Shown: piece by piece, positions 34,931 through 45,244 of the stretch
How the letters are laid out: every line of letters begins with the position of its first letter
Position numbering within the stretch: the stretch's first letter is position 1
DNA from: Actinacidiphila bryophytorum
GTDB lineage: Bacteria > Actinomycetota > Actinomycetes > Streptomycetales > Streptomycetaceae
NCBI RefSeq assembly: GCF_016916835.1
Contig: NZ_JAFFIX010000011.1
Location: 62,001-126,000, forward strand
Direction of reading: 5' to 3'
Length of the DNA stretch: 64,000 nucleotides
The notes under the pieces: model-generated
The model's database searches: none
What the model was told of the DNA's origin: nothing
The model's input: only the letters and a program-made list of their open reading frames with translations
Program-made: the position numbers and the translations under genes

Positions 34931-34989
34931 TGGGTGTGCTGTGGCGGCCGGGCGTTGACGGCGGGGCCGCCGGCCGGCGCCGGGCCGGG

Positions 34990-36351
34990 TCACATCCCGG
35001 CGATCAGCTTCTCCACCCGGTCGTCCACCGACCGGAAGGGGTCCTTGCACAGCACGGTCCGCTGCGCCTGGTCGTTGAGCTTGAGGTGCACCCAGTCGAC
35101 GGTGAAGTCGCGGCGCTGCTCCTGGGCACGCCGGATGAAGTCGCCGCGCAGCCGCGCCCTGGTGGTCTGCGGGGGCACCGACTTGGCCTCGAAGATCTTG
35201 AGGTCGTTGCAGATCCTGGCCGCCTGCCCCTTGCGCTCCAGCAGGTAGTACAGGCCGCGGCGGCGGTGGATGTCGTGGTAGGCGAGGTCTATCTGCGCGA
35301 CCCTGGGGTGCGACATGGTGATGTTGTCGCGGTTCCGGTACCGCTCGATGAGCTGGTACTTCATCACCCAGTCGATCTCGGTGCCGATCCTGCCCAGGTC
35401 ACCGCTGCCGATCGACTCCAGGGTGCGGCCCCACAGCTCCAGCACCTGCTCGATGACACCGCTGCGGATGCCGCGGCGCTCGCAGAACTCCACGGCCTTG
35501 GAGTAGTACTCCTGCTGGATGTCCAGCGCGGACGCCTCGCGGCCCGAGGCCAGCCGCACCTTGCGGCGGCCGGTGATGTCGTGGCTGACCTCGCGGATGG
35601 CCCGGATCGGGTTCTCCAGGGTCAGGTCGCGCATCACCGTGCCGGCCTCGATCATCCGCAGCACCAGGTCGGTGGCGCCGACCTTGAGCAGCATCGTGGT
35701 CTCGGACATGTTGGAGTCGCCGACGATGACGTGCAGCCTGCGGTAGCGCTCGGCGTCGGCGTGCGGCTCGTCCCTGGTGTTGATGATCGGCCGGGACCTG
35801 GTGGTGGCGGAGCTGACACCCTCCCAGATGTGCTCGGCGCGCTGGCTCACGCAGAAGACGGCACCGCGCGGGGTCTGCAGCACCTTGCCCGCGCCGCACA
35901 GCAGCTGCCGCGTGACGAGGAAGGGAATGAGGATGTCCGCGAGGCGGGAGAATTCCCCGTGCCGGGCCACCAGGTAATTCTCGTGGCATCCGTAGGAGTT
36001 GCCGGCCGAGTCCGTGTTGTTCTTGAACAGGTACACGTCCCCGGCGATGCCCTCTTCGTGCAGCCGGCGTTCGGCGTCGACCAGAAGGCCTTCGAGGATG
36101 CGCTCGCCTGCCTTGTCGTGGGTGACCAGTTCGGTGACGTTGTCGCACTCGGGAGTGGCGTACTCCGGGTGCGAGCCCACGTCGAGATAGAGGCGGGCGC
36201 CATTGCGGAGGAAAACATTGCTGCTCCGGCCCCATGACACGACACGGCGGAAGAGGTACCGCGCCACCTCGTCAGGGGACAGACGCCGCTGTCCCCTGAA
36301 CGTGCATGTGACGCCGTACTCGTTCTCCAGCCCGAAAATGCGGCGGTCCAT
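34990..36351 (-). CDS. pafA: Pup-protein ligase PafA
   Basis: A 453-residue carboxylate-amine ligase, homologous to glutamine synthetase. It links the C-terminal Glu of Pup to lysines of target proteins with ATP. Key motifs are the N-terminal GLENEYG, the catalytic Asp57 in [17 protein letters not shown], and the nucleotide-site motif [13 protein letters not shown]. It lacks the Dop loop found in its paralogue. ATG 36351 begins 9 bp after the upstream MFS gene ends. That MFS gene and the LacI gene separate pafA from the prc-pup-dop-mpa genes. Confidence 0.97.
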   Translation of the reverse strand: MDRRIFGLENEYGVTCTFRGQRRLSPDEVARYLFRRVVSWGRSSNVFLRNGARLYLDVGSHPEYATPECDNVTELVTHDKAGERILEGLLVDAERRLHEEGIAGDVYLFKNNTDSAGNSYGCHENYLVARHGEFSRLADILIPFLVTRQLLCGAGKVLQTPRGAVFCVSQRAEHIWEGVSSATTRSRPIINTRDEPHADAERYRRLHVIVGDSNMSETTMLLKVGATDLVLRMIEAGTVMRDLTLENPIRAIREVSHDITGRRKVRLASGREASALDIQQEYYSKAVEFCERRGIRSGVIEQVLELWGRTLESIGSGDLGRIGTEIDWVMKYQLIERYRNRDNITMSHPRVAQIDLAYHDIHRRRGLYYLLERKGQAARICNDLKIFEAKSVPPQTTRARLRGDFIRRAQEQRRDFTVDWVHLKLNDQAQRTVLCKDPFRSVDDRVEKLIAGM

Positions 36352-36360
36352 GTCTGAACA

Positions 36361-37608
36361 TTACGCCTGATGCGTGGTGCTGAAACGGGGTTCGACGGCA
36401 CGGTTTGGATCTTTTTCCTGCCGGGTTTCGAGGTTTGGCGCCGTCAGGAATCGGCCGGTCGAGAGGAGTACGGCCGTGGCGACGACCGCGCCGCCGCCCG
36501 CCACGGCGAATCCGGCGGCCGCGCCGCCGTGCTGCGCGGCCACTCCCGCGGCGGCCGTGCCCAGCGCCGCGCCGACGCCGGCCGCGGTCACGACCCAGGA
36601 GAAGGCCTCGGTCACCGTGCCCGGCGGGGCGTGCCGGTCCACCACCAGGAAGCCGCAGGCCAGGGCGGGGGCCAGGAAGAGTCCGGCCAGGGCCGCGAGG
36701 AGCAGCATCCAGGGCACGCCGGGCACCAGCATCAGGGGCGGGTAGCAGGCCGCGAGCGCCACGCTCAGCACCCGCAGCCGGCGCTCCGGCTGCCCCGGCC
36801 AGCCCCTGGCACCGTACGTCAGCCCGCCGGCCAGCGCGCCCACGCCGTTGGCCGCCAGGACGTACGCGGCCACCGGGCCGCCGCCGTGCGCGTCGCCGTA
36901 GACCACCGCGGCGATCGAGATCGCGCCGAGCGCGATGCCGACGAAGAAGAAGGAGCCGAGCAGCACGGCAAGGCCCAGCGAGCGCAGGGCGCCCAGCCAG
37001 TGCGCCTCGCGGTCGGCGGCCCGCCAGCGGCGCGAGGGCGCCGAGGTGACCACCACGAGGGTGCCGGCCACGCCGAGCAGCCCCGTGGCGACCACGGCCG
37101 CCGCCTGGGAGGCGGCCGAGACGATCAGCGTGACCAGCAGCGGGCCGACCGCGAACAGCACCTCCTGGGCGGCGGCGTCCAGTGCGTACGCCCGCTGCAC
37201 GCGGTCCTCGCGCCCCAGCACGTCGGGCCACAGCGCCCGCAGCCCGCCCTCCAGCGGCGGGGTGGCGAGCCCGGCCAGCACGACCGCCGCGGTCGCCACC
37301 GGCAGCGGGCGCGGGCCCACGGCGGCGAGCAGGGCGAAGCCGGCGGCCGACAGCAGGGCCGCGCCGGCCATCACCCGCGGCTGCCCGCGCCGGTCCACCG
37401 CCCGCCCGAGCATCGGCTGCCCGACGGCGACCGAGCAGCCGTAGACGGCCGACAGTGCGCCCGCGAGCCCGTAGCCCGCGCCCTCCGAGCGCAGGAACAG
37501 CACGATGGCCAACGCGGCCATGGCGTTGGGCAGCCGCCCCAGCAGGGTGCCCCCCAGCAGCCGGGCCGCATGCGTCGTCCGCAGCAGATCCGCATACCCG
37601 CCACCCAT
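36361..37608 (-). CDS. MFS transporter
   Basis: A 415-residue transporter with about 12 hydrophobic segments. It has GRAVDRRGQPR after helix 2 and a matching loop in the second half (GGLTYGARGWPGQPERRL). ATG 37608 follows GGAAGGGGA. It is divergent from a LacI-family regulator, so regulation by that protein is likely. It precedes pafA by 9 bp on the same strand, so pafA may be partly expressed from this promoter. Substrate unknown. Confidence 0.86.
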   Translation of the reverse strand: MGGGYADLLRTTHAARLLGGTLLGRLPNAMAALAIVLFLRSEGAGYGLAGALSAVYGCSVAVGQPMLGRAVDRRGQPRVMAGAALLSAAGFALLAAVGPRPLPVATAAVVLAGLATPPLEGGLRALWPDVLGREDRVQRAYALDAAAQEVLFAVGPLLVTLIVSAASQAAAVVATGLLGVAGTLVVVTSAPSRRWRAADREAHWLGALRSLGLAVLLGSFFFVGIALGAISIAAVVYGDAHGGGPVAAYVLAANGVGALAGGLTYGARGWPGQPERRLRVLSVALAACYPPLMLVPGVPWMLLLAALAGLFLAPALACGFLVVDRHAPPGTVTEAFSWVVTAAGVGAALGTAAAGVAAQHGGAAAGFAVAGGGAVVATAVLLSTGRFLTAPNLETRQEKDPNRAVEPRFSTTHQA

Positions 37609-37807
37609 GCCGTCCCCTTCCCCCCGCCTCCGTGTTACGTATAACGTCCGCCCACATACGTACCATGACGCCATCCCCCCGGTCCACCCCCAGAAAGGCC
37701 CCCCGGTGCCCGACCCGACCCAGCCACCCCCCCGCCCCACCCCAGCCCGCGACGACGCCGACACCGCGGCGCGCGGGGCCGGTGGGACCCGGCGGGGCAC
37801 GGCCGGC

Positions 37808-38059
37808 GGCGAAGCCGCGGCCTCCACGGAAAGCCGGAACGGCATCGCCCCGCCGGCAGCCGAAGCCACACCTCCCGCAGGAAGCGCGGGCACATCCGCG
37901 GCTGCGCGCCACGACGCCGACACCGCGCGCTCGGCAGCCGGCGATGCCGCGGCCTCCACGGGAGGCCGGGACGACACCGCCCCGCCGGCAGCCGAAGCCA
38001 CACCTCCCGCAGGAAGCGCGGACACGCCCGGGGCTGCCCGCGACGACGCCGACACCGCG
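37808..38059. repeat. 132-bp-period tandem repeat upstream of, or at the N-terminus of, the LacI gene
   Basis: Two imperfect copies, about 37808-37927 and 37940-38059, are offset by exactly 132 bp (44 codons). A 41-bp block is identical (37849-37889 and 37981-38021), and GACGCCGACACCGCG recurs at 37754, 37913 and 38045. The frame of the LacI gene is open throughout and could encode an Ala/Pro/Thr-rich leader from GTG 37706. In 37609-38101 I see no other gene. Confidence 0.75.
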
Positions 38060-38101
38060 GCAGCGGGCAACGTGGCGCGGGGGGCCGGGGGGAGGGGGCG
38101 G

Positions 38102-39094
38102 GTGACGTCGCGGGATGTGGCGCGGGTGGCGGGGGTGTCGCAGGCGACGGTGTCGCTCGTGCTCGGGGACAAGTGGCGGGGGCGGGTCTCGGAGCGGACC
38201 GTGGCGGTGGTGCGGGCGGCGGCCGGTGAGCTGGACTACCGGCCGAACCTCGCCGCGCGGAGCCTGCGGCTCGGGGCGACCAGGACGGCGCTGCTGGTCG
38301 TTCCGGCGCTCACCCACGAGTACTTCGCCCGCGTCTACGCAGGTGCCGCCAAGGTCGCCGACGAGCACGGCTTCGGCGTCGTGCTCTACCCCTCGCCCGC
38401 CGGCATCGGCCCCGCCCGCGACCCCTTCGGCTCGGCCAGGACCGCGATCGACGGGGTCATCGCCTCGTCCATGGCCGCGGACGCGCTCGCCGCCTTCGGC
38501 GACGGCGGGCTCCCGCTGGTCATGCTGGACAGCGACCCGGGGGTGCCGGGCGGCCCGCCCACCGTCAACCTCGCCGTCGCCGACGGCATGCGCCAGGTCG
38601 CCCGGCATCTGCTGGGCCTCGGCCACCGCCGCATCGCACACATCGCCGCCGACGTGGACACCTGGACCTTCCGGGTCCGTACGGAGGCCGTCGCGGCCGA
38701 GCTGGCCGCGGCGGAGGTGCCGGCCGCCCCGCGGCACGCCGCGGCGCTGAACGTGGCCGCCGCCAGGGACGCGGCGGTGCGCGCCCTGAGCGCGCCGGGG
38801 CCGCGCCCGACGGCGCTGCTGTGCGACGACGACATCCTGGCGGCGGGCGCCTGCAAGGGCGCCAGGGCACTGGGGCTGCGGGTGCCGGACGACGTGTCCG
38901 TGTCCGGCTTCGACGACCTGTCGCTGGCGACGGCGCTCGATCCCGAGCTCACGACGGTCCGCCTGCCGGCGGAGTCCATCGGCGAGCACGGCATGTCGGC
39001 CTTGCTTGCCCTTCTCGCGGGCCGCCCCGCTCCCCCGGTCGAGCTGCCCCTCACCCTCCTCCCCCGCGCCTCGACGGCGCCAGCCGTCGCCTGA
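38102..39094 (+). CDS. LacI-family transcriptional regulator
   Basis: A 330-residue regulator with the DNA-binding domain at its N-terminus (TSRDVARVAGVSQATVSLVL, hinge LDYRPNLAARSLR). A periplasmic-binding-protein-like sensor domain follows (DGVIASSMAADAL, VSGFDDLSLATALDPELTTV). GTG 38102 is chosen because LacI proteins normally start here and GGAGG lies six bases away. The frame is open to GTG 37706, which would add 132 low-complexity residues containing the tandem repeat; that longer form cannot be excluded. Divergent from the MFS gene, its probable target. Confidence 0.85.
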   Translation: MTSRDVARVAGVSQATVSLVLGDKWRGRVSERTVAVVRAAAGELDYRPNLAARSLRLGATRTALLVVPALTHEYFARVYAGAAKVADEHGFGVVLYPSPAGIGPARDPFGSARTAIDGVIASSMAADALAAFGDGGLPLVMLDSDPGVPGGPPTVNLAVADGMRQVARHLLGLGHRRIAHIAADVDTWTFRVRTEAVAAELAAAEVPAAPRHAAALNVAAARDAAVRALSAPGPRPTALLCDDDILAAGACKGARALGLRVPDDVSVSGFDDLSLATALDPELTTVRLPAESIGEHGMSALLALLAGRPAPPVELPLTLLPRASTAPAVA

Positions 39095-39207
39095 GGGGGT
39101 GCCACTTGCGGTGGCGGCGCGACTTTCCCCCGGGTGGGGAGCTTGTCGCGCAGTTCCCCGCGCCCCTGAAAAACGCTCACCCTCAGGGGTGCGGGGAACC
39201 CGCGGGG
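39095..39207. repeat. dispersed repeat copy between LacI and prcA genes
   Basis: An inverted copy of the GCGGGGAACTGCGCG element occurs at 39137-39167, and a partial forward half at about 39184-39199 gives a hairpin. The flanks (CACTTGCGGTGG before, CGCTCACCCT after) match those of the copy at 22701-22730. It sits between convergent stop codons, so it may act as a bidirectional terminator. Confidence 0.7.
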
Positions 39208-39954
39208 CTACTCCTCCTCGTCGGAGGGGTCGTCCGTCGTGGTCGTGGCGGCGGACTCCGCTTCGAGGAGGCGGGTGAGCTGGCGCCCGAGGATGCGCTT
39301 GAACTTCCGCTGCTGCGGCCTCGTGCGGTCCAGGACCGCGACTTCGAGCTGCTCGGCCGTCAGCCGGCGGTCACTGCCGTTGGTGTCCCGGCCGAGTGAC
39401 TCCACCGCCAGCGCGAGCGCTTCCGCCAGCGTCATGCCGTCGCGGTGCCGCTGGTCGAGGTAGCTGCCGATCTGGTCGGAGTTGCCGCCGACGGCGACCG
39501 CCCCGTGCTCGTCGACGATGGAGCCGTCGTGCGGCAGCCGGTAGATCTGGTCGTCCTCGGGCGCGGCACCCACTTCGGCGACGATCAGCTCGACCTCGTA
39601 CGGCTTCTCGCCGACGCTGGAGAAGATCGTGCCGAGCGTCTGCGCGTAGACGTTGGCGAGCCCGCGGGCGGTCACGTCGTCCCGGTCGTAGGTGTATCCG
39701 CGCAGGTCGGCGTAGCGGACCCCGCCGATGCGCAGGTTCTCGAACTCGTTGTACTTGCCGACCGCCGCGAAGGCGATCCGGTCGTAGATCTCGCTGACCT
39801 TGTGCAGCGCGCGGGAGGGGTTCTCGGCGACGAAGACGATGCCGTCGGTGTACTGCAGCACGACGACGCTGCGGCCACGCGCGATGCCCTTGCGGGCGTA
39901 TTCGGCGCGGTCCGCCATGGCCTGCTGGGGTGAGACATAAAAGGGCGTGGACAC
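39208..39954 (-). CDS. prcA: 20S proteasome alpha subunit PrcA
   Basis: A 248-residue alpha subunit that forms the outer, gated rings of the 20S core. It has the N-terminal gate sequence ([20 protein letters not shown]), [19 protein letters not shown] and no N-terminal catalytic Thr. The acidic C-terminus (SDEEE) is typical. GTG 39954 follows the prcB stop by 65 bp. Expected to dock the C-terminus of Mpa. Confidence 0.97.
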   Translation of the reverse strand: MSTPFYVSPQQAMADRAEYARKGIARGRSVVVLQYTDGIVFVAENPSRALHKVSEIYDRIAFAAVGKYNEFENLRIGGVRYADLRGYTYDRDDVTARGLANVYAQTLGTIFSSVGEKPYEVELIVAEVGAAPEDDQIYRLPHDGSIVDEHGAVAVGGNSDQIGSYLDQRHRDGMTLAEALALAVESLGRDTNGSDRRLTAEQLEVAVLDRTRPQQRKFKRILGRQLTRLLEAESAATTTTDDPSDEEE

Positions 39955-40019
39955 CGGCTAACCGTGCCTTTCTGCAGTCGGCGCTGGGACAGTGCGGAGG
40001 GGGGTCGGCTGACCTGGGG

Positions 40020-40865
40020 TCACAGCACCTGTGCCTGCGGCCCGTCGGGACGCTCGAGACGGGCGTCGATGACCTCCCGGGCGAGCGCGGCGACCTCGGC
40101 GTCGGGCAGCCGGCGGAAGCCCTCCTCGGTCATGACGGTGATCAGCGGGAAGACCCGCCGGGCGATGTCGGGGCCGCCGGTGGCGGAGTCCTCGTCGGCC
40201 GCGTCGTAGAGCGCCTGGATCACCGCGGTGGACAGCTGGCGCTCCGTCAGGTCCTGGCGGTAGAGCTTCTTGAGGGTGCCGCGGGCGTAGACAGAGCCCG
40301 AGCCGGTGGCGGCGAAGCCGGTCTCCTCGCTGCGGCCGCCGGTGACGTCGTAGGAGAAGATCCGGCCCTTCTCCCGGTCGGTGTCCCAGCCGGCGAAGAC
40401 CGGGACGACGGCCAGGCCCTGCAGGGCCATGCTCAGGTTGCCCCTGATCATCGTGGAGAGCCGGTTGGCCTTGCCCTCCAGGGACAGGGTGGCGCCCTCG
40501 ATCTTCTCGTAGTGCTCCAGCTCCAGCTGGAAGAGCCTGACCATCTCCACGGCCAGGCCCGCGGTGCCCGCGATGCCGACGGCCGAGTACTCGTCGGCCG
40601 GGAAGACCTTTTCCATGTCGCGCTGCGCGATGACGTTGCCCATCGTGGCGCGCCGGTCGCCGGCGAGGATCACCCCGCCGTCGAAGACCGCGGCCACGAT
40701 CGTGGTGCCGTGCGGCAGCTCGACCGCCCCCTTGAGCGCCGGCAGTGTCCGGTTGCCCGGCAGCAGCTCGGGCGAGTGCGCGCCGAGGAAGTCCAGGAAA
40801 GACGACGAGCCGGGCGTCAGGAAGGCGGCCGGCAGACGCCCGGTGCTGCGAGAGTTGGCTTCCAC
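40020..40865 (-). CDS. prcB: 20S proteasome beta subunit PrcB
   Basis: A 281-residue precursor of the proteolytic subunit. The propeptide is residues 1-53, and autocleavage at HG/TTIVA exposes the catalytic Thr54. The conserved Asp (AGDRRAT) and Lys region follow, with the GSGSVYA Ser motif. GTG 40865 start. It forms inner heptameric rings with PrcA. A GC-rich hairpin in the 107-bp pup-prcB gap may lower read-through from pup. Confidence 0.97.
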   Translation of the reverse strand: MEANSRSTGRLPAAFLTPGSSSFLDFLGAHSPELLPGNRTLPALKGAVELPHGTTIVAAVFDGGVILAGDRRATMGNVIAQRDMEKVFPADEYSAVGIAGTAGLAVEMVRLFQLELEHYEKIEGATLSLEGKANRLSTMIRGNLSMALQGLAVVPVFAGWDTDREKGRIFSYDVTGGRSEETGFAATGSGSVYARGTLKKLYRQDLTERQLSTAVIQALYDAADEDSATGGPDIARRVFPLITVMTEEGFRRLPDAEVAALAREVIDARLERPDGPQAQVL

Positions 40866-40927
40866 GCGATTCCTTCCACACGATCTTGAGGTCGGTACGG
40901 ACCCTACCCGCCGGTCCGGAAATCCAT

Positions 40928-40961
40928 CCGCCCCGCGGACCGGTTACCGGCCGCGGGGCGG
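40928..40961 (-). terminator. hairpin in the pup-prcB intergenic gap
   Basis: 11-bp stem CCGCCCCGCGG (40928-40938) with CCGCGGGGCGG (40951-40961), 12-bp loop, starting 11 bp after the pup stop. It may partially terminate pup transcripts so that Pup is made in excess over the protease subunits. Confidence 0.6.
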
Positions 40962-40972
40962 GGTGAGAGCGG

Positions 40973-41191
40973 CTACTGCCCGCCCTTCTGGACGAAGGAC
41001 CGGACGAAGTCCTCGGCATTCTCCTCCAGGACGTCGTCGATCTCGTCGAGGACGGAGTCCACGTCGTCCGAGAGCTTCTCGTGGCGTTCCTTGAGGTCTT
41101 CGGCGGCCTGGGCGTCCTGCTGGACCTCCTCGGCCTCCTCCGTGGAACGCGTCGCCTTCTGCTGTCCGCCGTCGGTGTCCTTGGTTGCCAT
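40973..41191 (-). CDS. pup: prokaryotic ubiquitin-like protein Pup
   Basis: A 72-residue, highly charged, largely disordered tag. The C-terminal half forms the Mpa-binding helical region (VDSVLDEIDDVLEENAEDFV) and it ends in GGQ. The terminal Gln must be deamidated to Glu by Dop before PafA can ligate it. ATG 41191 (ATKDTDGGQQ) is chosen; a start three codons earlier is possible. Located between dop and prcB as in other streptomycetes. Confidence 0.96.
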   Translation of the reverse strand: MATKDTDGGQQKATRSTEEAEEVQQDAQAAEDLKERHEKLSDDVDSVLDEIDDVLEENAEDFVRSFVQKGGQ

Positions 41192-41313
41192 GTCCCTCAC
41201 CCCGCTCGGTTGCGTGTCCTACAAGATCAGACCCTACAAGCAGGGTCCGTCCCCGGCTCTCGAATACGTCAACGTCCGAGTGCTACCCCGTTGATTCCCG
41301 GTTCTGGCCCGTT

Positions 41314-42825
41314 TCAGCCGCCGGAGAGGATGCGAACCAGGTCCTCGGCCGTGCGGCAGCGGTCCAGCAGCTCTTTCACGTGGTTGCGGGTGCCGCGCAG
41401 CGGCTCCAGGGTGGGCACCCGTTGCAGGGAGTCACGGCCGGGCAGGTCGAAGATGACCGAGTCCCAGGAGGCGGCGGCGACGTCGTCCGCGTACTGTTCG
41501 AGGCAGCGGCCGCGGAAGTACGCCCTGGTGTCCTCAGGGGGCTTGGTGGCGGCCCTGAGGGTCTCCTGCTCGTCCAGCAGCCGCTTGATGCGGCCGCGGG
41601 CCACCAGGCGGTTGTAGAGGCCCTTGTCGGGGCGCACGTCGGCGTACTGCAGGTCCACCAGCTGCAGCCGGGCCGCGTCCCAGCCCAGGTTGTCGCGGCG
41701 CCGGTAGCCCTCCAGGACCTCCAGCTTGGCGACCCAGTCCAGTTCGCCCGACAGGCTCATGGGGTCGGTCTCCAGCCGGTTGAGCACGTCCTCCCAGCGG
41801 GCCAGTACGTCCCTGGTCTGCGGGTCGGCGTCGGATCCGTACCGCTCCTCGGTGTACTTGCGGGCCAGCTCGTAGTACTCCATCTGGAGCTGGACGGCGG
41901 TGAGGGTGCGCCCGTTACGCAGTGTGACGAGCCGTTGCAGGCCGGGGTCGTGCGAGACGTCGTGCAGGGTGCGGACCGGCTGGTCCACCGCCAGGTCCAC
42001 CTTGATGAAGCCGTCCTCGATCATCGACAGCACCAGGGCGGTGGTGCCGAGCTTGAGGTAGGTGGAGATCTCCGACAGGTTGGCGTCGCCGATGATCACA
42101 TGCAGCCTGCGGTACTTCTCGGCGTCGGAGTGCGGTTCGTCGCGGGTGTTGATGATGGGGCGCTTGAGGGTGGTCTCCAGGCCGACCTCGACCTCGAAGT
42201 AGTCCGCCCGCTGACTGAGCTGGAAGCCGTGCTCGTGGCCGTCCTGGCCGATGCCGACCCTTCCTGCGCCGGTGACCACCTGGCGGGAGACGAAGAAGGG
42301 CGTGAGGTGCCTGACGATGTCGGAGAACGGCGTCTCGCGCTTCATCAGGTAGTTCTCGTGGGTGCCGTAGGAGGCGCCCTTGTTGTCGGTGTTGTTCTTG
42401 TACAGGTGGATGGGCTGGGCGCCCGGCAGCTGGGCGGCGCGCAGTGCGGCCTCGGCCATGATGCGCTCGCCCGCCTTGTCCCACAGCACCGCGTCCCGCG
42501 GGTTGGTGATCTCGGGGGACGAGTACTCGGGGTGGGCGTGGTCCACGTAGAGCCGGGCGCCGTTGGTGAGGATGACGTTGGCCAGGCCGATGTCCTCGTC
42601 GGTGAGCTGGGTGGAGTCCGCCGCGTCCCGTGCGAGATCGAAGCCGCGGGCGTCCCGCAGCGGGTTCTCCTCCTCGAAGTCCCAGCGGGCGCGGCGCGCT
42701 CGGTGCATCGCCGCCGCGTAAGCGTTGACGATCTGGGACGAGGTGAGCATGGCATTGGCGTTCGGGTGGCCGGGGACGGAGATCCCGTACTCCGTCTCGA
42801 TGCCCATTACTCGCCGTACGGTCAT
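41314..42825 (-). CDS. dop: Pup deamidase/depupylase Dop
   Basis: A 503-residue PafA paralogue that converts the Pup C-terminal Gln to Glu and removes Pup from conjugates. Motifs are MGIETEYG, Asp95 in [16 protein letters not shown], and [13 protein letters not shown]. It carries the Dop-specific loop (residues about 42-66, [20 protein letters not shown]) absent from PafA. ATG 42825 follows AAGGAGG; the frame is open 15 codons further. It lies 93 bp downstream of mpa and 122 bp upstream of pup. Confidence 0.97.
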   Translation of the reverse strand: MTVRRVMGIETEYGISVPGHPNANAMLTSSQIVNAYAAAMHRARRARWDFEEENPLRDARGFDLARDAADSTQLTDEDIGLANVILTNGARLYVDHAHPEYSSPEITNPRDAVLWDKAGERIMAEAALRAAQLPGAQPIHLYKNNTDNKGASYGTHENYLMKRETPFSDIVRHLTPFFVSRQVVTGAGRVGIGQDGHEHGFQLSQRADYFEVEVGLETTLKRPIINTRDEPHSDAEKYRRLHVIIGDANLSEISTYLKLGTTALVLSMIEDGFIKVDLAVDQPVRTLHDVSHDPGLQRLVTLRNGRTLTAVQLQMEYYELARKYTEERYGSDADPQTRDVLARWEDVLNRLETDPMSLSGELDWVAKLEVLEGYRRRDNLGWDAARLQLVDLQYADVRPDKGLYNRLVARGRIKRLLDEQETLRAATKPPEDTRAYFRGRCLEQYADDVAAASWDSVIFDLPGRDSLQRVPTLEPLRGTRNHVKELLDRCRTAEDLVRILSGG

Positions 42826-42871
42826 GCGGCCCTCCTTGCCCGGCTCCGGCCCGTGCGGGCCGGAAAACACA

Positions 42872-42908
42872 CCGGCTGCGGGTACCCGCTGTCGGGACCC
42901 GCAGCCGG
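42872..42908 (-). terminator. hairpin in the mpa-dop gap
   Basis: 12-bp stem CCGGCTGCGGGT (42872-42883) with ACCCGCAGCCGG (42897-42908), 13-base loop, 10 bp after the mpa stop. It may terminate or attenuate mpa transcripts. Confidence 0.6.
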
Positions 42909-42918
42909 AGGGTAGTGC

Positions 42919-44685
42919 TTACAGATACTGTCCGGTGTTCGCCACGGTGTCGATGGAGCGTCCCGTGTCGGCACCCTGCTTTCCGGTCACCAGGGTGCGG
43001 ATGAACACGATCCGCTCGCCCTTCTTGCCGGAGATCCGCGCCCAGTCGTCGGGGTTGGTGGTGTTCGGCAGGTCCTCGTTCTCCTTGAACTCGTCGACGC
43101 AGGCCGCCAGCAGGTGGGACACGCGCATCCCGCGCTGGTCGTGGTCGAGGAAGGCCTTGATGGCCATCTTCTTGGCCCGGTCCACGATGTTCTGGATCAT
43201 CGCTCCCGAGTTGAAGTCCTTGAAGTACAGGACCTCCTTGTCACCGTTGGCGTAGGTGACCTCGAGGAAGCGGTTCTCCTCGGTCTCGGAGTACATCCGC
43301 TCGACCACGGACTGGATCATGGCGTCCACGGTGGCCGCCTTCGACCCGCCGTGCTCTGCCAGGTCCTCGCCGTGCAGCGGCAGGCTGTCGACCAGGTACT
43401 TCGAGAAGATGTCCTTGGCCGCCTCGGCGTCGGGACGCTCGATCTTGATCTTCACGTCCAGCCGGCCGGGGCGCAGGATCGCCGGGTCGATCATGTCCTC
43501 GCGGTTGGAGGCGCCGATGACGATGACGTTCTCCAGGCCCTCGACACCGTCGATCTCGGCGAGCAGCTGCGGGACGATGGTGTTCTCCACGTCCGAGCTG
43601 ACGCCGCTGCCGCGGGTGCGGAACAGCGACTCCATCTCGTCGAAGAAGACGATGACCGGGGTGCCCTCGCTGGCCTTCTCCCTGGCCCGCTGGAAGACCA
43701 GGCGGATCTGCCGCTCGGTCTCGCCGACGTACTTGTTCAGCAGCTCGGGGCCCTTGATGTTCAGGAAGTAGCTCTTGCCCTGCGGCTGGCCGGTGACCTC
43801 GGCGACCTTCTTGGCCAGCGAGTTGGCGACCGCCTTGGCGATGAGCGTCTTGCCGCATCCGGGCGGGCCGTAGAGCAGGACGCCCTTGGGCGGGCGCAGT
43901 TCGTACTCCTTGAACAGGTCGGCGTGCAGGTAGGGCAGTTCCACCGCGTCGCGGATCTGCTCGATCTGGTTGCCGAGGCCGCCGATCTGGCGGTAGTCGA
44001 TGTCGGGGACCTCTTCGAGGACCAGCTCCTCGACCTCGCTCTTGGGCACGCGTTCGTAGACGTAGCCGGAGCGGGGTTCGAGCAGCAGGGCGTCGCCGGT
44101 GCGCAGGGTGCCGTCGAGCAGCGGTTCCGCGAGCCGGACCACCCGCTCCTCGTCGGTGTGCCCGATCACCAGGGCGCGCTCGCCGTCCTCCAGGATCTCC
44201 TTGAGCGTGACGATGTCGCCGACCCGCTCGAATTCCATCGCCTCGACCACGTTGAGCGCTTCGTTGAGCATCAGCTCCTGTCCGCGCCTGAGGTCGTCGA
44301 GGTCGACCGACGGGCTCACGTTCACCCGGAGCTTGCGCCCGCCGGTGAAGATGTCCGCCGTGCCGTCGTCGTTGGCCTGCAGGAAGACGCCGAAGCCCGC
44401 CGGTGGCTGCGCGAGCCGGTCGACCTCCTCCTTGAGGGCCACGATCTGGTCGCGGGCCTCGCGCAGGGTGCTCGCCAGCCGTTCGTTCTGCGCTGACACG
44501 CCGGACAGGTTGGTCTGCAGCTCGACGATCCGCTCTTCGAGAATCCTCGTGTGCCGCGGAGAGTCGGCGAGCTTGCGTCGCAGGACGGCGATCTCCTGCT
44601 CAAGAAAGGCGACCTGGCTCATGGGGTCTTCCGAACCACGAGCGGGTCGGCCGCCACGGTTGATGTCGTCGTCGTGGGCCGCCAC
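42919..44685 (-). CDS. arc: proteasome-associated AAA ATPase Mpa (Arc)
   Basis: A 588-residue unfoldase that recruits pupylated substrates and feeds them to the 20S core. Domains: N-terminal coiled coil (about 24-92), which binds Pup; double OB fold (about 97-225); and an AAA module with Walker A GPPGCGKT (273-280), Walker B VFFDE (ending at residue 350) and Arg-finger region [10 protein letters not shown]. The C-terminus is GQYL, the proteasome-docking tail. GTG 44685 is chosen because GGAGGAGGTG precedes it. Heads the mpa-dop-pup-prcBA string. Confidence 0.97.
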   Translation of the reverse strand: MAAHDDDINRGGRPARGSEDPMSQVAFLEQEIAVLRRKLADSPRHTRILEERIVELQTNLSGVSAQNERLASTLREARDQIVALKEEVDRLAQPPAGFGVFLQANDDGTADIFTGGRKLRVNVSPSVDLDDLRRGQELMLNEALNVVEAMEFERVGDIVTLKEILEDGERALVIGHTDEERVVRLAEPLLDGTLRTGDALLLEPRSGYVYERVPKSEVEELVLEEVPDIDYRQIGGLGNQIEQIRDAVELPYLHADLFKEYELRPPKGVLLYGPPGCGKTLIAKAVANSLAKKVAEVTGQPQGKSYFLNIKGPELLNKYVGETERQIRLVFQRAREKASEGTPVIVFFDEMESLFRTRGSGVSSDVENTIVPQLLAEIDGVEGLENVIVIGASNREDMIDPAILRPGRLDVKIKIERPDAEAAKDIFSKYLVDSLPLHGEDLAEHGGSKAATVDAMIQSVVERMYSETEENRFLEVTYANGDKEVLYFKDFNSGAMIQNIVDRAKKMAIKAFLDHDQRGMRVSHLLAACVDEFKENEDLPNTTNPDDWARISGKKGERIVFIRTLVTGKQGADTGRSIDTVANTGQYL

Positions 44686-44926
44686 GGTCCTCACCTCCTC
44701 CAAGGGGAGCTGGACGTTTCCAGACCCTACCTGGGCCGGTGGGGGTTGAAACCCCTAGATCACAAAGACGATCGCGGTGTGTCCGATCTTCACCCTTGCG
44801 TACGTCCCTCCGCCACTGAGATACCCACCCGGCATGCCCGGAAAGCCGCCGGTTGTATCGTCGATTCGGTCAACAGCCGGACAGGGCGGTTGCTTCCCGA
44901 ACGACCAACGGCAGGGATGAGTTTCC

Positions 44927-45217
44927 GTGAGCAACGAGACGGCCGAAGCGCTTGAGGTCTGGATCGATCAGGACCTGTGCACGGGCGACGGGATCTGCGT
45001 GCAGTACGCGCCGGAGGTGTTCGAGCTGGACATCGACGGCCTCGCCTATGTGAAGGGTGAGGACGACGAGCTGCGGCAGACCCCTGGTGCCACGGTACTC
45101 GTCCCGGTGCCTTTGCTGCGGGATGTGGTGGATTCGGCCAAGGAGTGCCCGGGCGACTGCATCCATGTGCGGCGGGTCGCCGACCGCGTCGAGGTGTACG
45201 GCCCCGACGCGGAGTGA
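44927..45217 (+). CDS. ferredoxin, single iron-sulfur cluster type
   Basis: A 96-residue acidic ferredoxin. Cys residues are in DLCTGDGICVQYAPEVF (C-x5-C) and ECPGDCIHV. This spacing fits the small [3Fe-4S]/[4Fe-4S] ferredoxins that donate electrons to P450s in actinomycetes. GTG 44927 start. Divergent from mpa and convergent with the next gene; the partner enzyme is not in the window. This gene is commonly found next to mpa in streptomycetes, so the link may be positional only. Confidence 0.88.
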   Translation: MSNETAEALEVWIDQDLCTGDGICVQYAPEVFELDIDGLAYVKGEDDELRQTPGATVLVPVPLLRDVVDSAKECPGDCIHVRRVADRVEVYGPDAE

Positions 45218-45244
45218 CCGCGCCCGGCCGGCGGCCCGGCGGGG

